Positions 35,429 to 44,910 of a DNA stretch of 64,000 nucleotides are shown here, one piece after another; position 1 is the first letter of the stretch, and every line of letters starts with the position of its first letter. This DNA is from Thermosipho melanesiensis BI429 (lineage in GTDB: Bacteria > Thermotogota > Thermotogae > Thermotogales > Fervidobacteriaceae), in NCBI RefSeq assembly GCF_000016905.1, contig NC_009616.1:1851239-1915238 (forward strand). Reading direction: 5' to 3'. The notes under the pieces are model-generated. The model was not told the origin of the DNA and did no database searches. It was given only the letters and a program-made list of their open reading frames with translations. Made by a program: the position numbers and the translations under genes.

Positions 35429-36183
35429 ACTCTCAACTCCAACTTATCTCCAGGTTTTAAAGATAAAATCTTTGAAGCATTTGATTGATTTGCTGCTATT
35501 TCAACAAACCCCGTACTATCATTGTGAATTAACAGCTGGCCTTTATCAATTTCTGAATAGTAACTTAGTACTGGTAAACTTATCAACTTTCTTTTTATAC
35601 AAATCTTAACCTTTTCGTATCCTTTAATCCAATCAAAAGGTATATTCGTCTCAATATTTCCAAATTTATCAATATATGCTACTTCACCAAAAATCTTATC
35701 TTTTTCCTTTTTGGCTTTGAAAAATGGCAATGTAGCATAATTAAATAACTGTGTTCCTAATTCTTCAAAAAATCCTTTAGTAATGTATGCAGCAGCCGGA
35801 GAAAAAATATCTCTTCCATGAAATGTCTCAGAATTTCCATAATGGTATGATTTGTTGGTTAGTTCCCTTATTTCTAAAGGTTTTTCCTCTTCAAAAACCA
35901 AAGTAAACAGCCCATTATCTGGTCCGACAAAAAAGTAATTTTCCGTTCTAGCTGCAATTGCTTTTCTAGAACTCCCAACCCCATGATCAACTACGCAAAG
36001 AAACACTGTCCCCTTTGGAAAATGTCTAAAGGAACGCGAAAGGATATACATGGCCTCTCGCACATTAAAAGAGCTTATCTGATGTGTTAGATCTACAATT
36101 TCATTAGTTGTAATCTTTCTCATAACCCCTTTACAAATTCCCACATAGTGAGTATTACCCCAGTCACTCATGAATACTATCAT
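35425..36183 (-). CDS. SAM hydrolase / SAM hydroxide adenosyltransferase (DUF62)
   Basis: A 252-residue member of the fluorinase/chlorinase-like family that hydrolyses S-adenosylmethionine to adenosine and methionine. MIVFMSDWG opens with the conserved aspartate. VVDHGVGSSRKAIAART corresponds to the family's DPGVG(S/T)xR loop, with His in place of Pro. FVGPDNGLFT and FHGRDIFSPAAAYI follow, with the RHGS-like hydroxide-activating region. The biological reason for SAM hydrolysis is unclear. It is translationally coupled to the EcfA-type gene downstream. Confidence 0.88.
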   Translation of the reverse strand: MIVFMSDWGNTHYVGICKGVMRKITTNEIVDLTHQISSFNVREAMYILSRSFRHFPKGTVFLCVVDHGVGSSRKAIAARTENYFFVGPDNGLFTLVFEEEKPLEIRELTNKSYHYGNSETFHGRDIFSPAAAYITKGFFEELGTQLFNYATLPFFKAKKEKDKIFGEVAYIDKFGNIETNIPFDWIKGYEKVKICIKRKLISLPVLSYYSEIDKGQLLIHNDSTGFVEIAANQSNASKILSLKPGDKLELRV

Positions 36184-36192
36184 ATTACCACC

Positions 36193-37200
36193 TTAATAGA
36201 ATAATTTTGTAAGTTCTTTCAAATAGTAATCTACCGGTCTATAATTAACAATTGTATCGGAATATGGAATTTCGGTAATTGAAAAACCCTTTACACCTAC
36301 AGCGTGATAAACCTTTCCCATTTTTACCATTTCCACTGCATGAGATGCCATCTGTGTTGCTATTATCCTATCCATTGCACTTGGTGATCCACCTCTTTGT
36401 AAATATCCTAAATTTGTATATCTCCACTCTATTCCCAATTCTTTAAGATGTTTCTCTATATACCTTCCAACGATTATCGCAGAACTTTCCTTTTCTGAAA
36501 CTTTGCATTCCTTCTTAATCTCTTCAGGAATCTCAACTCCAGATTCTACAACTACCAAAGAAAATCTTTTCTTCCCCTCATATCTCTTTCGAATAATTTC
36601 AATTAGCTCATCAAAATTAGGCTTTTCAGCTGAAGAAATTATATAATCTGCTCCACCAGCCAAACCTCCTATTACGGCAATCCAACCGCTCGGTTTTCCC
36701 ATCGTTTCAACTAACATTACCCTATGGTGAGATTCGGCTGTTGAATGTAAAACATCCAAGGCATTCTTTACATTTTCAATTGCCGTAAAAAAACCAATAG
36801 AAAAATCTGTAAACGAAAGATCATTATCAATAGTTGCAGGAATAATTATCGATGGAATACCGATTTTCATCAAATTAATAGCAGACCTTGCAGCCAATCT
36901 TCCGCCAATGATCAATAACGTGGAAATTCCATATTGTTCAACTTTTTCTTTCACCCTATTAAGTTCTTCTCCTTCTGGAACAAAAAGTGATGTTCCTAAC
37001 ATTGTTCCACCTTGATGGAGAATATTTGAAACGTTAGGCCTTAGTAGAACATCTAAATTATCCTTTAAAAATCCCTCAAAACCATCTCGAATTCCCATTA
37101 CTTCAATATCTAAATCCAAACCTTTTACAACAGCTGCACGAATTGCAGAATTTATCCCAGGAGAGTCATTACCCACACACAAAACCCCAATTCTCTTCAT
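36193..37200 (-). CDS. Phosphofructokinase-family protein with altered nucleotide site
   Basis: A 335-residue PFK-fold protein. The sugar-phosphate side is kept: PATIDND with the catalytic Asp, SHHR, VVVESG and YLQRGGSPSAMDR. The phospho-donor side is not. GGDAPG has become GNDSPG, the GGDGS loop with its Mg2+-binding Asp has become GGRLA, the LGSAR arginine is replaced (LGTSLF), and VMGR reads TMGK. It is neither a normal ATP-PFK nor a normal PPi-PFK (GGDDS). It starts 1 bp before the end of the membrane pyrophosphatase gene. A regulator, another sugar kinase or a pseudo-enzyme are all possible. Confidence 0.8.
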   Translation of the reverse strand: MKRIGVLCVGNDSPGINSAIRAAVVKGLDLDIEVMGIRDGFEGFLKDNLDVLLRPNVSNILHQGGTMLGTSLFVPEGEELNRVKEKVEQYGISTLLIIGGRLAARSAINLMKIGIPSIIIPATIDNDLSFTDFSIGFFTAIENVKNALDVLHSTAESHHRVMLVETMGKPSGWIAVIGGLAGGADYIISSAEKPNFDELIEIIRKRYEGKKRFSLVVVESGVEIPEEIKKECKVSEKESSAIIVGRYIEKHLKELGIEWRYTNLGYLQRGGSPSAMDRIIATQMASHAVEMVKMGKVYHAVGVKGFSITEIPYSDTIVNYRPVDYYLKELTKLFY

Positions 37201-37201
37201 G

Positions 37202-39151
37202 CTATAACCCCCTTACAATTGTCATTAAGACTATAGAGGTAATTGCCATCAATTTGATTAAAATATTGATGGAAGGACCAGAAGTGTCTTTGTACGGATC
37301 ACCAACAGTATCACCAACCACAGTAGCTTTATGCGTAAACGAACCTTTACCACCAAAATTTCCTTCCTCAACAAATTTCTTGGCATTATCCCAAGCTCCT
37401 CCTGAATTAGCCATAAAAATAGCAAGCATAACACCGGATACCGTCGCACCTATTAAAAGTCCTCCTACACCAACAGCCCCAAAAGATACATAAATTAAAA
37501 CTGGAGATAGTACTGCAAGAATTGCAGGTAAAATCATTCTCTTCAATGCACCTTTTGTTGCTATCTGGATACATTTCTGATAATCCGGAGACTGTTTTCC
37601 TGTTAAAATTCCAGGAATTTCTTTTATCTGTCTTCTTATCTCACGTACCATGTCATCTGCAGCATCTCCCACCGCATGCATGGTAAGTGCTGAGAAAAAG
37701 AATGGTAGCATTCCACCAATAAGTGCTCCTAAAAATAGATAAGGATTACTAAGTTCAACCGAAGTTATATTAGAAAGGTTACTAAAATTTGCGAATAGTG
37801 CTAATGCAGTTAAAGCAGCAGAACCTATTGCAAAACCTTTACCCATGGCAGCAGTTGTATTTCCAACTGCGTCCAATGAATCTGTAATCTCACGAACTTT
37901 TGGTTCCAAACCCGCCATTTGTGCAATACCACCTGCATTATCTGCAATTGGACCATACGCATCAACGGACAAACTTATCCCTAAGGTTGACAACATTCCT
38001 ACACCAGCCAGGGCAACACCAAATAATCCCAAAAGTTTATACGCAAAAATCACTGCAATTGTAATTAACAATGTAATTGCAAATGTTGATTCCATTCCTA
38101 AAGCCGTACCACTAATAATAACATTTGCAGGCCCCATCATACCTGTTTTTGCTAATTTCTGAACCTTTTTGCCAGATGTATACCATTCTGTAATCAATCC
38201 AATTAATAACCCTACAAAAACTCCAAAAAAGACCACAAAAAAGATATTTAACCAATTTACATAAAGACTATACAACAATGTCAACACCAAAGTTAAAACA
38301 CCCGAAAAAATGGTACCGATTCTCAAAGTTTTAGCAGGATCATTTGATCTTACCGCTTTTCCAAGGGTGTATATAATACCAATTATCGATGATATTAATC
38401 CAAAAATCACAACAAATACAACCGACTTAAAACCCTTTTCGCCAAAAAATATACTTCCAAGAACAATTGCAGAAAAGATTGAACCAACAAATGATTCATA
38501 TAAATCTGCACCCATACCCGCAACATCTCCAACGTTATCTCCAACGTTATCGGCAATAACTGCTGGATTTCTAGGATCATCTTCAGGTAAATTTGCTTCG
38601 GTTTTTCCCACAATATCCGCTCCGACATCTGCAGCCTTTGTATAAATTCCACCACCAACCCTCGCAAACAAAGCCACAAAAGATGCTCCTAAAGAATAGT
38701 AACTTATTAACTCTACACTCTTAGTAACATAATATGTAATAGCAAGACCTAAAATGCCAAGTGTTACAACAGTTAATCCCATAACCGCTCCGCCTGAAAA
38801 GGAAATTTTTAATGCTTCTCCCAATCCTTTAGTAGCTGCCCATGTAGTCCTTGCATTTGCTCTAGTTGCAATAGACATACCAAAATAACCTGCTAAAACG
38901 GAAAAAGTCGCACCAATTAAAAGTGCAACACTTGTTTTATACCCAATGATAATCCAAAAGAAAACAGCTAGAATAAAAATTACTGGAAAAAATACTTTGT
39001 ATTCTTGGAACAAAAAAGACTTTGCACCTTTTTGAATAATTTCGGAAAGTTGTGTCGTTTTTTCATTTCCAGAAGACTGCTCTAAAATTCTAAATGCAAG
39101 AAATATAATAAATATTAATGAAAAAATCCCTAAATACAGAAAGTAGGCCAA
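37202..39151 (-). CDS. hppA: Membrane-bound ion-pumping pyrophosphatase, K+-dependent type
   Basis: A 649-residue, roughly 16-helix pump that couples PPi hydrolysis to Na+ or H+ export. KAADVGADIVGKTEANLPED and DNVGDNVGDVAGMGADLYES carry the PPi and Mg2+-binding aspartates. GNTTAAMGKGFAIGSAALTA has Ala where K+-independent pumps have Lys, so this is the K+-dependent class. Thermotoga's homologue pumps Na+, which is the likeliest ion here. The start is TTG at 39151 with GGGGTG upstream. It is followed after 1 bp by the PFK-like gene. Confidence 0.95.
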   Translation of the reverse strand: MAYFLYLGIFSLIFIIFLAFRILEQSSGNEKTTQLSEIIQKGAKSFLFQEYKVFFPVIFILAVFFWIIIGYKTSVALLIGATFSVLAGYFGMSIATRANARTTWAATKGLGEALKISFSGGAVMGLTVVTLGILGLAITYYVTKSVELISYYSLGASFVALFARVGGGIYTKAADVGADIVGKTEANLPEDDPRNPAVIADNVGDNVGDVAGMGADLYESFVGSIFSAIVLGSIFFGEKGFKSVVFVVIFGLISSIIGIIYTLGKAVRSNDPAKTLRIGTIFSGVLTLVLTLLYSLYVNWLNIFFVVFFGVFVGLLIGLITEWYTSGKKVQKLAKTGMMGPANVIISGTALGMESTFAITLLITIAVIFAYKLLGLFGVALAGVGMLSTLGISLSVDAYGPIADNAGGIAQMAGLEPKVREITDSLDAVGNTTAAMGKGFAIGSAALTALALFANFSNLSNITSVELSNPYLFLGALIGGMLPFFFSALTMHAVGDAADDMVREIRRQIKEIPGILTGKQSPDYQKCIQIATKGALKRMILPAILAVLSPVLIYVSFGAVGVGGLLIGATVSGVMLAIFMANSGGAWDNAKKFVEEGNFGGKGSFTHKATVVGDTVGDPYKDTSGPSINILIKLMAITSIVLMTIVRGL

Positions 39152-39166
39152 AATATCACCCCTTTT

Positions 39167-39194
39167 AGAGAAAATTGAGGGCTAAATAGCCCTC
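39167..39194 (-). terminator. Hairpin between secF and hppA
   Basis: GAGGGC-TATTTA-GCCCTC (39194-39177 on the minus strand) followed by AATTTTCTCT. The T-run is short, so it is probably a partial terminator that lowers hppA read-through, or an RNA-stability element. Confidence 0.55.
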
Positions 39195-39196
39195 AT

Positions 39197-40105
39197 TTAT
39201 TTTTTTATCCATTTTATCACAACGGGACTTGCTATATACAATGATGAATAAGTACCAATAATTGTTCCAATAGTCATTCCAAAGGCAAACGGCTTTATGC
39301 TATTTCCTGAGAATAACAATAGCACAAATATAACAATAAATGTTGTAAGAGATGTATTAATCGTCCTCTTAATAACTTGATTTATACTATCGTTCACAAT
39401 ATTTTCTATACTCTTACCTCTGGTTCTTTTTAAATTTTCCCTTATTCTATCGTAAACAACTATAGTATCGTTTAATGAATATCCAATAAGCGTTAATACT
39501 GCAGCTATCGCAGCAACATTAAGCTCGTAATTAAAGAAAGAAAAGAATCCCAATGTAATTACAACATCATGAATAAGAGCAACTACTGCACCTACTCCGA
39601 AAACAAATTGGAATCTCAAAGTTATGTACAAAAGAATTGCAAGTAAAGTAAAAACAACAGCCTTCCAAGTTAAATTTTTGATTTCTTGAGACGCATACCC
39701 ACTTGTTTCATTAAATCCAATTACCTTTGCTGGTTTCCCTTTTTCTTTAAATAACTCAACTATTTTATTACTAACTTGCTCCTTTTCTTCACCAGAATAA
39801 ACCCTCAATTCTCCATTTTCATCACGAGGTGAAACTACAATAGAAAACTTTGTAATACCTTTTGGATCGTCAATACTTTTTATTTGTGTAACCCTTGCAC
39901 TTTCAAATTCAGGTGCCAGGTTCTTTATTGTCTCTCTAACAAAAGACTCATCAACGTTATCTTGGACGCTTAAAATAATCTCAGAACCACCTAAAAATTC
40001 CACTCCTAAGTTAAAACCTTTTGAAAAAATGCTTACTAGAGATGCCACTATTAATAAGAGAGAAATTACTATAAATATATTCTTCTTTCCAATGAAATCT
40101 ATCAT
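39197..40105 (-). CDS. secF: Protein translocase subunit SecF
   Basis: An RND-family partner of SecD that uses the ion gradient to aid protein export. FNLGVEFLGGSEI opens the periplasmic part. ALIHDVVITLGFFSFF, GYSLNDTIVVYDRIRENL and the C-terminal membrane helices are typical. At 302 residues with six membrane segments it is of normal size. It overlaps secD by ATGA. Confidence 0.96.
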   Translation of the reverse strand: MIDFIGKKNIFIVISLLLIVASLVSIFSKGFNLGVEFLGGSEIILSVQDNVDESFVRETIKNLAPEFESARVTQIKSIDDPKGITKFSIVVSPRDENGELRVYSGEEKEQVSNKIVELFKEKGKPAKVIGFNETSGYASQEIKNLTWKAVVFTLLAILLYITLRFQFVFGVGAVVALIHDVVITLGFFSFFNYELNVAAIAAVLTLIGYSLNDTIVVYDRIRENLKRTRGKSIENIVNDSINQVIKRTINTSLTTFIVIFVLLLFSGNSIKPFAFGMTIGTIIGTYSSLYIASPVVIKWIKK

Positions 40106-41535
40106 GCCCTGGCACCTCCCTTGCTTGTTCTCCTAACCTTAATTCCAGATGAGAATAAATCTAAGAAAAATCTTGAAACAACTAAATTGACAAATAAACT
40201 ACCCAAAACACCTATAATCAATGTAATTGCAAAACCTTTGACTGTTCCCGTTCCAAAGTAATATAAGAAAAGACCCGCAATTATAGTTGTAAGATTAGCG
40301 TCAAAAAGCGTAATAAACGATTTTGAAAATGCCGTGGAAATTGCAGCTTTTACCGAACTACCTCTTCTAATTTCTTCTTTAATTCTTTCGTATATAATGA
40401 TATTTCCGTCAACAGTTGTACCAATTGTCAAAATAATACCTGCAATACCTGGTAATGTCAATATGGAACCAGTTGTAGCAAGTACACCTAACAACAAAAA
40501 TGTATTATACAACAAAGCAATATCTGCAACAATTCCCATAACACCATAAAATACAATCATATAAATCAAAACTATTACAACTCCAACAATTCCAGCTTTT
40601 ATTGAAGCTTCAATTATATCTTTTCCAAGCAATGGTGCTACCCATCCAGATGAGACCTTTTCAAGCCTTGCTGGAAGAGCTCCACTCTTCAAAATAGCCG
40701 CTAATTGCTTTGCTTCATCCAACGTAAAATTCCCTTTTATCAATGCACTCCCATCTGTAATCTTTGCCGTAACAAAACCTGCAAATTGCACTCTATTATC
40801 CAAGACAATTGCCAATCTTTTTTTCATTGCTTGGGAATAAGCCACTCCCCCTTGATTTAAAAGCTCTTCAGGAACATAAAGTTTTTCCGTTATCCTCCTG
40901 AAAATATCAACGTATTCTTTATCCATTTTGAATGTTACAACATAACCAGCTACATTATTCCTATCAACTTGTGGTATTGCTTCAACAATTTTTGGAGAGA
41001 CAAGTTTTAAATTTGAAATATTTGCAATTTCTTTTTTTACTAGATACCATTTCTTTCCTTCTCTATCAAGCAACCATTGTGCTTTCTCCCTTTTGGCTTC
41101 ATTTACTAATTCAGGATCTATATTGGGATTTCCCGTTGTTTCATCTACAACTTGCCCAAACCAAAGCAACCCCGTAGAACCAATTAATTGCTCTGCTTGC
41201 GCAGTATCAGTTGCCCCTGGAATTTCAACTATAATAAAAGTATTTTCTTCTCTAAAAGTTTGCTTAACCACTGCTTCTGTATAATTAGCCATATCAAGTC
41301 TATTTCTCAAAACAGTCCATACATCTTCCGCAACTTTAGAAGGATTTTCTACAGACTTATCAATGTCAACTCTGTACTCTATTCTTGCACCACCACTAAT
41401 ATCCAAACCCAATTTTATCCTGTTAAAAATACTTAAAACACCTTGATAACCTTTTGAAGATGGCCAAAGTAAAGATAAGAAGGCAAGTGCAATTACTACC
41501 AAAGTTATTATTCCTCTGACTTTATTTTCCTTCAT
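40102..41535 (-). CDS. secD: Protein translocase subunit SecD
   Basis: A 477-residue translocase subunit. KLGLDISGGARIEYRVD is the conserved D1 entry. A large periplasmic P1 region follows, and the C-terminal membrane domain contains LPGIAGIILTIGTTVDGNIIIYERIKEE. It forms a yajC-secD-secF unit with only 18 bp before it and a 4-nt overlap after it. The energy source is probably Na+ or H+, in line with the neighbouring ion pump. Confidence 0.96.
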   Translation of the reverse strand: MKENKVRGIITLVVIALAFLSLLWPSSKGYQGVLSIFNRIKLGLDISGGARIEYRVDIDKSVENPSKVAEDVWTVLRNRLDMANYTEAVVKQTFREENTFIIVEIPGATDTAQAEQLIGSTGLLWFGQVVDETTGNPNIDPELVNEAKREKAQWLLDREGKKWYLVKKEIANISNLKLVSPKIVEAIPQVDRNNVAGYVVTFKMDKEYVDIFRRITEKLYVPEELLNQGGVAYSQAMKKRLAIVLDNRVQFAGFVTAKITDGSALIKGNFTLDEAKQLAAILKSGALPARLEKVSSGWVAPLLGKDIIEASIKAGIVGVVIVLIYMIVFYGVMGIVADIALLYNTFLLLGVLATTGSILTLPGIAGIILTIGTTVDGNIIIYERIKEEIRRGSSVKAAISTAFSKSFITLFDANLTTIIAGLFLYYFGTGTVKGFAITLIIGVLGSLFVNLVVSRFFLDLFSSGIKVRRTSKGGARA

Positions 41536-41553
41536 CTAAATACCTCCCCCTGC

Positions 41554-41904
41554 TTATTCTTCCTCCTTATTCTTTATTACTTTTGATATATAAAGCTTTG
41601 AAATTTCAAGCTCTGTCGTATTACTTGTCTTTATTTTTAAGGTATCCTTTTTTACATCAATAACCTTTCCAATTATTCCTCCAGAAGTAATAATCGTATC
41701 TCCTCTTTTAATCTGAGAAATCATCTTTTTAAATTGTTTTTCTCTCTTTCTCTGCGGTAAAATCACCAAAAAATACATCATAACAAAGAATATAAGTAAC
41801 AAAAATAACATTTGAAATAGCCCACTTGCTGCACTTGGAGCAGCTGATGTAGTATTTCCAGCTGCTGATGGATCAGGAACACCAGCATACACAAAATTTC
41901 TCAT
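41554..41904 (-). CDS. yajC: Preprotein translocase subunit YajC
   Basis: A 116-residue single-span protein with an Ala/Ser-rich N-terminus and a membrane helix (FQMLFLLLIFFVMMYFLVIL). The conserved PQRKREKQFKKMISQIKRGD and ITSGGIIGKVIDV follow. It assists SecDF. It is the first gene of the yajC-secD-secF set, and folD lies just upstream. Confidence 0.95.
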   Translation of the reverse strand: MRNFVYAGVPDPSAAGNTTSAAPSAASGLFQMLFLLLIFFVMMYFLVILPQRKREKQFKKMISQIKRGDTIITSGGIIGKVIDVKKDTLKIKTSNTTELEISKLYISKVIKNKEEE

Positions 41905-41922
41905 AAAAACACCTCCTGTATT

Positions 41923-42738
41923 TTAAAAATTCATTTTCTCTGCAGATTTCACTAAATGTTCCATTAATAATATTGTAGTAATTTTACCCACTCCACCTGG
42001 CACAGGAGTAACTTTTGCAAAATTAGCTACATCTTTACTCACATCCCCTATAATCCCCTCATCTGTAACGTTTATACCAACATCTATAATAATCGAATCT
42101 TTTTCTACCATATCAACCGTTATTAAACCAGGCCTTCCTGCGGCGGCTACTACTACATCTGCACCTTTTGTAATACTCGATAAATTTCTCGTTTTTGTGT
42201 GACATACAGTAACAGTAGCACTTCTATCTCTCCTAAGTAACATAATTGCCAATGGTTTTCCAACTGTATTACTTCTTCCAACTATTACCACATTTTTACC
42301 TGGAATTCCTATTTCATTTTCCATAATCCTTACAACGGCTTCTGCGGTACACGGTGCAAAAAACTCCTCGCCATATGCCAACATTCCTAAATTGTACGGA
42401 TGTCTTCCTTCAATATCCTTACTTGGAACAAGATTTTCAAATATTTCCATCTCATTTACCTGAGACAATGGATGTGTAACAAAAATACCATTAACATTAT
42501 TATCCCGTGAAAGTTCTGCTAAAATTTTTAACACACCTTTTGGGCTATTTCCCTCAAAAATTTCATAATCTAATCCAAATCTTTTAGCTGCTTTTTCTTG
42601 ACTTTTTAGGTAACTAACCGTTGATGGATCGGGTTTGAATGTAACAGCAACAAGTTTAGGTGTTCTCTTTAATTTTTCAATTCTTTTCAACAAATTTACC
42701 TTAATATCTTCATACAAAGGTTTTACATCAATGATCAT
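41923..42738 (-). CDS. folD: FolD-type methylene-THF dehydrogenase/cyclohydrolase, atypical active site
   Basis: A 271-residue bifunctional folate enzyme by family. VVIVGRSNTVGKPLAIMLL (NADP site), VCHTKTRNL and TPVPGGVGKITTILLMEH are clear. In the catalytic YxxxK motif the sequence is SYLKSQEKA, so Gln replaces the lysine four residues after Tyr. The usual DVDGFHP and PCTPxG read DIEGRHP and PCTAEA. From memory, the Thermotoga maritima protein shares these changes, so this seems a lineage variant, not decay. It lies with thyX, in line with methylene-THF use. Confidence 0.88.
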   Translation of the reverse strand: MIIDVKPLYEDIKVNLLKRIEKLKRTPKLVAVTFKPDPSTVSYLKSQEKAAKRFGLDYEIFEGNSPKGVLKILAELSRDNNVNGIFVTHPLSQVNEMEIFENLVPSKDIEGRHPYNLGMLAYGEEFFAPCTAEAVVRIMENEIGIPGKNVVIVGRSNTVGKPLAIMLLRRDRSATVTVCHTKTRNLSSITKGADVVVAAAGRPGLITVDMVEKDSIIIDVGINVTDEGIIGDVSKDVANFAKVTPVPGGVGKITTILLMEHLVKSAEKMNF

Positions 42739-42750
42739 GTTAATCCTCCT

Positions 42751-43101
42751 TTAAAACTTTCTAATTGGTTTTAATCCCTTAGAGTATAGTATTCCACAAG
42801 TTTCATACATTCCAAATTTTGTTCTCAAAAGTTTAACCCCCGTCATTTCAGCTACTTTTATGGTTTCTGGCATTATTTCTCTATTTCTAACAATAACGAC
42901 AGCTGGAATACCAACTACTCCAGCGGTTCTAACACACTGAGGAGTTGCAAGTCCTGTAATTAGTAAAGAACCTTCCTCACCAAATGCCAAAACGTCGCTC
43001 ATTAAATCAGAAGCTGCAACTTTTTCTATCTCAATATCTTCTAAATTTTCATTTACCAAAAATTCAGCATCTATATGCTTGGCAATTTCGGATAATTTCA
43101 C
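42751..43101 (-). CDS. DRTGG-domain protein
   Basis: A 116-residue stand-alone DRTGG domain. An N-terminal helix ([18 protein letters not shown]) is followed by [20 protein letters not shown] and the closing [17 protein letters not shown]. Such domains accompany HPr-kinase-like or phosphotransacetylase proteins and some hydrogenase loci; the ligand and function are unknown. It overlaps thyX by ATGA and precedes folD by 12 bp. Confidence 0.78.
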   Translation of the reverse strand: MKLSEIAKHIDAEFLVNENLEDIEIEKVAASDLMSDVLAFGEEGSLLITGLATPQCVRTAGVVGIPAVVIVRNREIMPETIKVAEMTGVKLLRTKFGMYETCGILYSKGLKPIRKF

Positions 43102-43787
43102 AATTCCACCTCTCTTAAAATATCCCCTCTATAATTAAACTTCAAAAATGATTCAAAAGTCCAAGGACATTTTTCTTTAAAAATCTTTGCAATTTTTATT
43201 GCATACTGTTGAATTTCCCATTGCGCATGAGAATCTGCTCTCAAATTTAAAAAATTCATTAAACTTCTTGCATTAACAGTCCAATAAAACTGTGTATATG
43301 AGGACATAGGAAGCACTATTCTTGCCATTTCTCTGGCAACTCCTAACTCCAACAATTTACGGTAAACTTTGTACGAATCTTCAATTGAATTATATATCAA
43401 TTCTAAGGCTTGTTCTTTTAGTTTGAGCTCTTCAACTCGTACCGCTTTCTGCTTATCCTCAACTATGTTTTTTCTAATATGATCAGGTAAATAAAACTCA
43501 TCTTTTAACTCTGTATATCTCAAACTTGCTTCATTAAAAGAACCAATTCTATGTCTAAACCATTGTCTTGCAACAAAAATAGGCGTCTTAACATGAAAAG
43601 TAAAAACAATATGCTCAAAAGGGGTTTCATGTTTATGCTCCATAAGATAAAAAATCAAATTTTTATCCTTTTCAGGTGTTTTAATACCCTTTCCATAAGA
43701 AACCCTTGCAGCTTTTACTGCTGAATAATCATCTCCTAAAATATCAACTAACCTCAAAAATCCCTTATCTAATACTTTAAACTCCAA
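43098..43787 (-). CDS. thyX: Flavin-dependent thymidylate synthase
   Basis: Makes dTMP from dUMP with methylene-THF and FAD. The ThyX signature is [14 protein letters not shown]. The [21 protein letters not shown] segment and the terminal [20 protein letters not shown] region match the family. At 229 residues it has normal length. The start is TTG at 43787 with GGGGGTG 7 nt upstream; it overlaps the end of rnhB by 11 nt. This is the usual thymidylate synthase of Thermotogae. Confidence 0.95.
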
Positions 43788-44427
43788 ACAAAGGCACCCC
43801 CAATTTCTCTATAATCTTTTTATATCTCTCTTCATCTATAATATCACTTTTATACCATTCTTCAAGTTTATTAATTGACAACATTTTTGTAATCGGTTTA
43901 AAAGTTAATCTATGTTCCGGTGTTAAACCATATTTTTCAATTAGCTTTATATGATCCTTTGTTGGATAACCTTTGTGTTTTTCAAGTGCATAATTAGAAA
44001 ATTTTTTAGAATAAAAAGTCATTATCTTATCACGTACCACCTTCGCAATTATTGAAGCGGCAGAAATTTCTTTTATCAACACATCTCCTTTCACTATACA
44101 CTTAGATTTATAATCTAATTTTAAATTTTTTCCGTCAACTAATACCATATCAAACCTAATTTTTCGTTCAAGCATTGCCAAAGCTCTATTCATAGCAAGT
44201 TCAGTAGCATGCAAAATATTTAGCTTATCTATTTCCGAAGAACTAGCAAATCCTATTCCAAAATACGAATTTCTTATTATTTCCATAAACAACTCTTCTC
44301 TTTGCTTTAAGGTCAACTTTTTAGAATCAGTAATTCCATAAATTTCTTTTTTTAAGACAACTGCAGATGCAACTACCGGACCAAACAAAGGACCTCTTCC
44401 TGCTTCATCCACACCTGCAACAATCAT
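43777..44427 (-). CDS. rnhB: Ribonuclease HII
   Basis: Removes RNA from RNA-DNA hybrids and single ribonucleotides from [23 protein letters not shown] carries the first catalytic Asp-Glu pair. [10 protein letters not shown] and [16 protein letters not shown] hold the other acidic and basic residues, followed by the [20 protein letters not shown] segment. At 216 residues it has normal length. It overlaps thyX downstream and the lipoprotein gene upstream (ATGA). Confidence 0.95.
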
Positions 44428-44903
44428 TTTATCTCCCCATATACTTCATTTATGTAATTAAAAAATTCCTTTGCGTCTTTTCCAGTGATAATAAATAACC
44501 AATTATCTTTCCACCATGAAATAATATCAATAGATTTATATTTCACTTGAAAATATCCCCTATCAAGCCAACTATAAGTTAAATAATTAATTTTTAATGG
44601 CCCACCAACTTGCTTTCTAAAATTTTTCCAATTACTCTTTGCAACATTACTACTTACGTATTTAAAAACATAAAATGTACCATTAAAGTTTTCAAACATA
44701 CCGCAAATACCATTTCCAAGTTTCGCACCATAAACTTCATTGACCTTAACAACACTTGTTAGTGGATATTGAAAACCATCTAATATAAGTAAAGCACTTT
44801 TCAAGGAAAAACTTCCTGGTAACGACGGTGTCTTAAAAAGCAAACCACAACTTGAAATAAGAAACACTAAAAGAACAAATAAAAAAACAGTTTTTTTCAC
44901 ATT
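44424..44903 (-). CDS. Small predicted lipoprotein
   Basis: About 159 residues of unknown family. The N-terminus [17 protein letters not shown] is a signal peptide ending in a lipobox with the cysteine to be acylated. The GTG at 44903 with GGAGG 6 nt upstream is the likely start; the open frame upstream of it (to 44930) overlaps the neighbouring gene and would spoil the signal peptide. The mature part is rich in aromatic residues. I do not recognise a domain. It lies in a pair with an exported lipase-like protein. Confidence 0.7.
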
Positions 44904-44910
44904 ATCCCTC

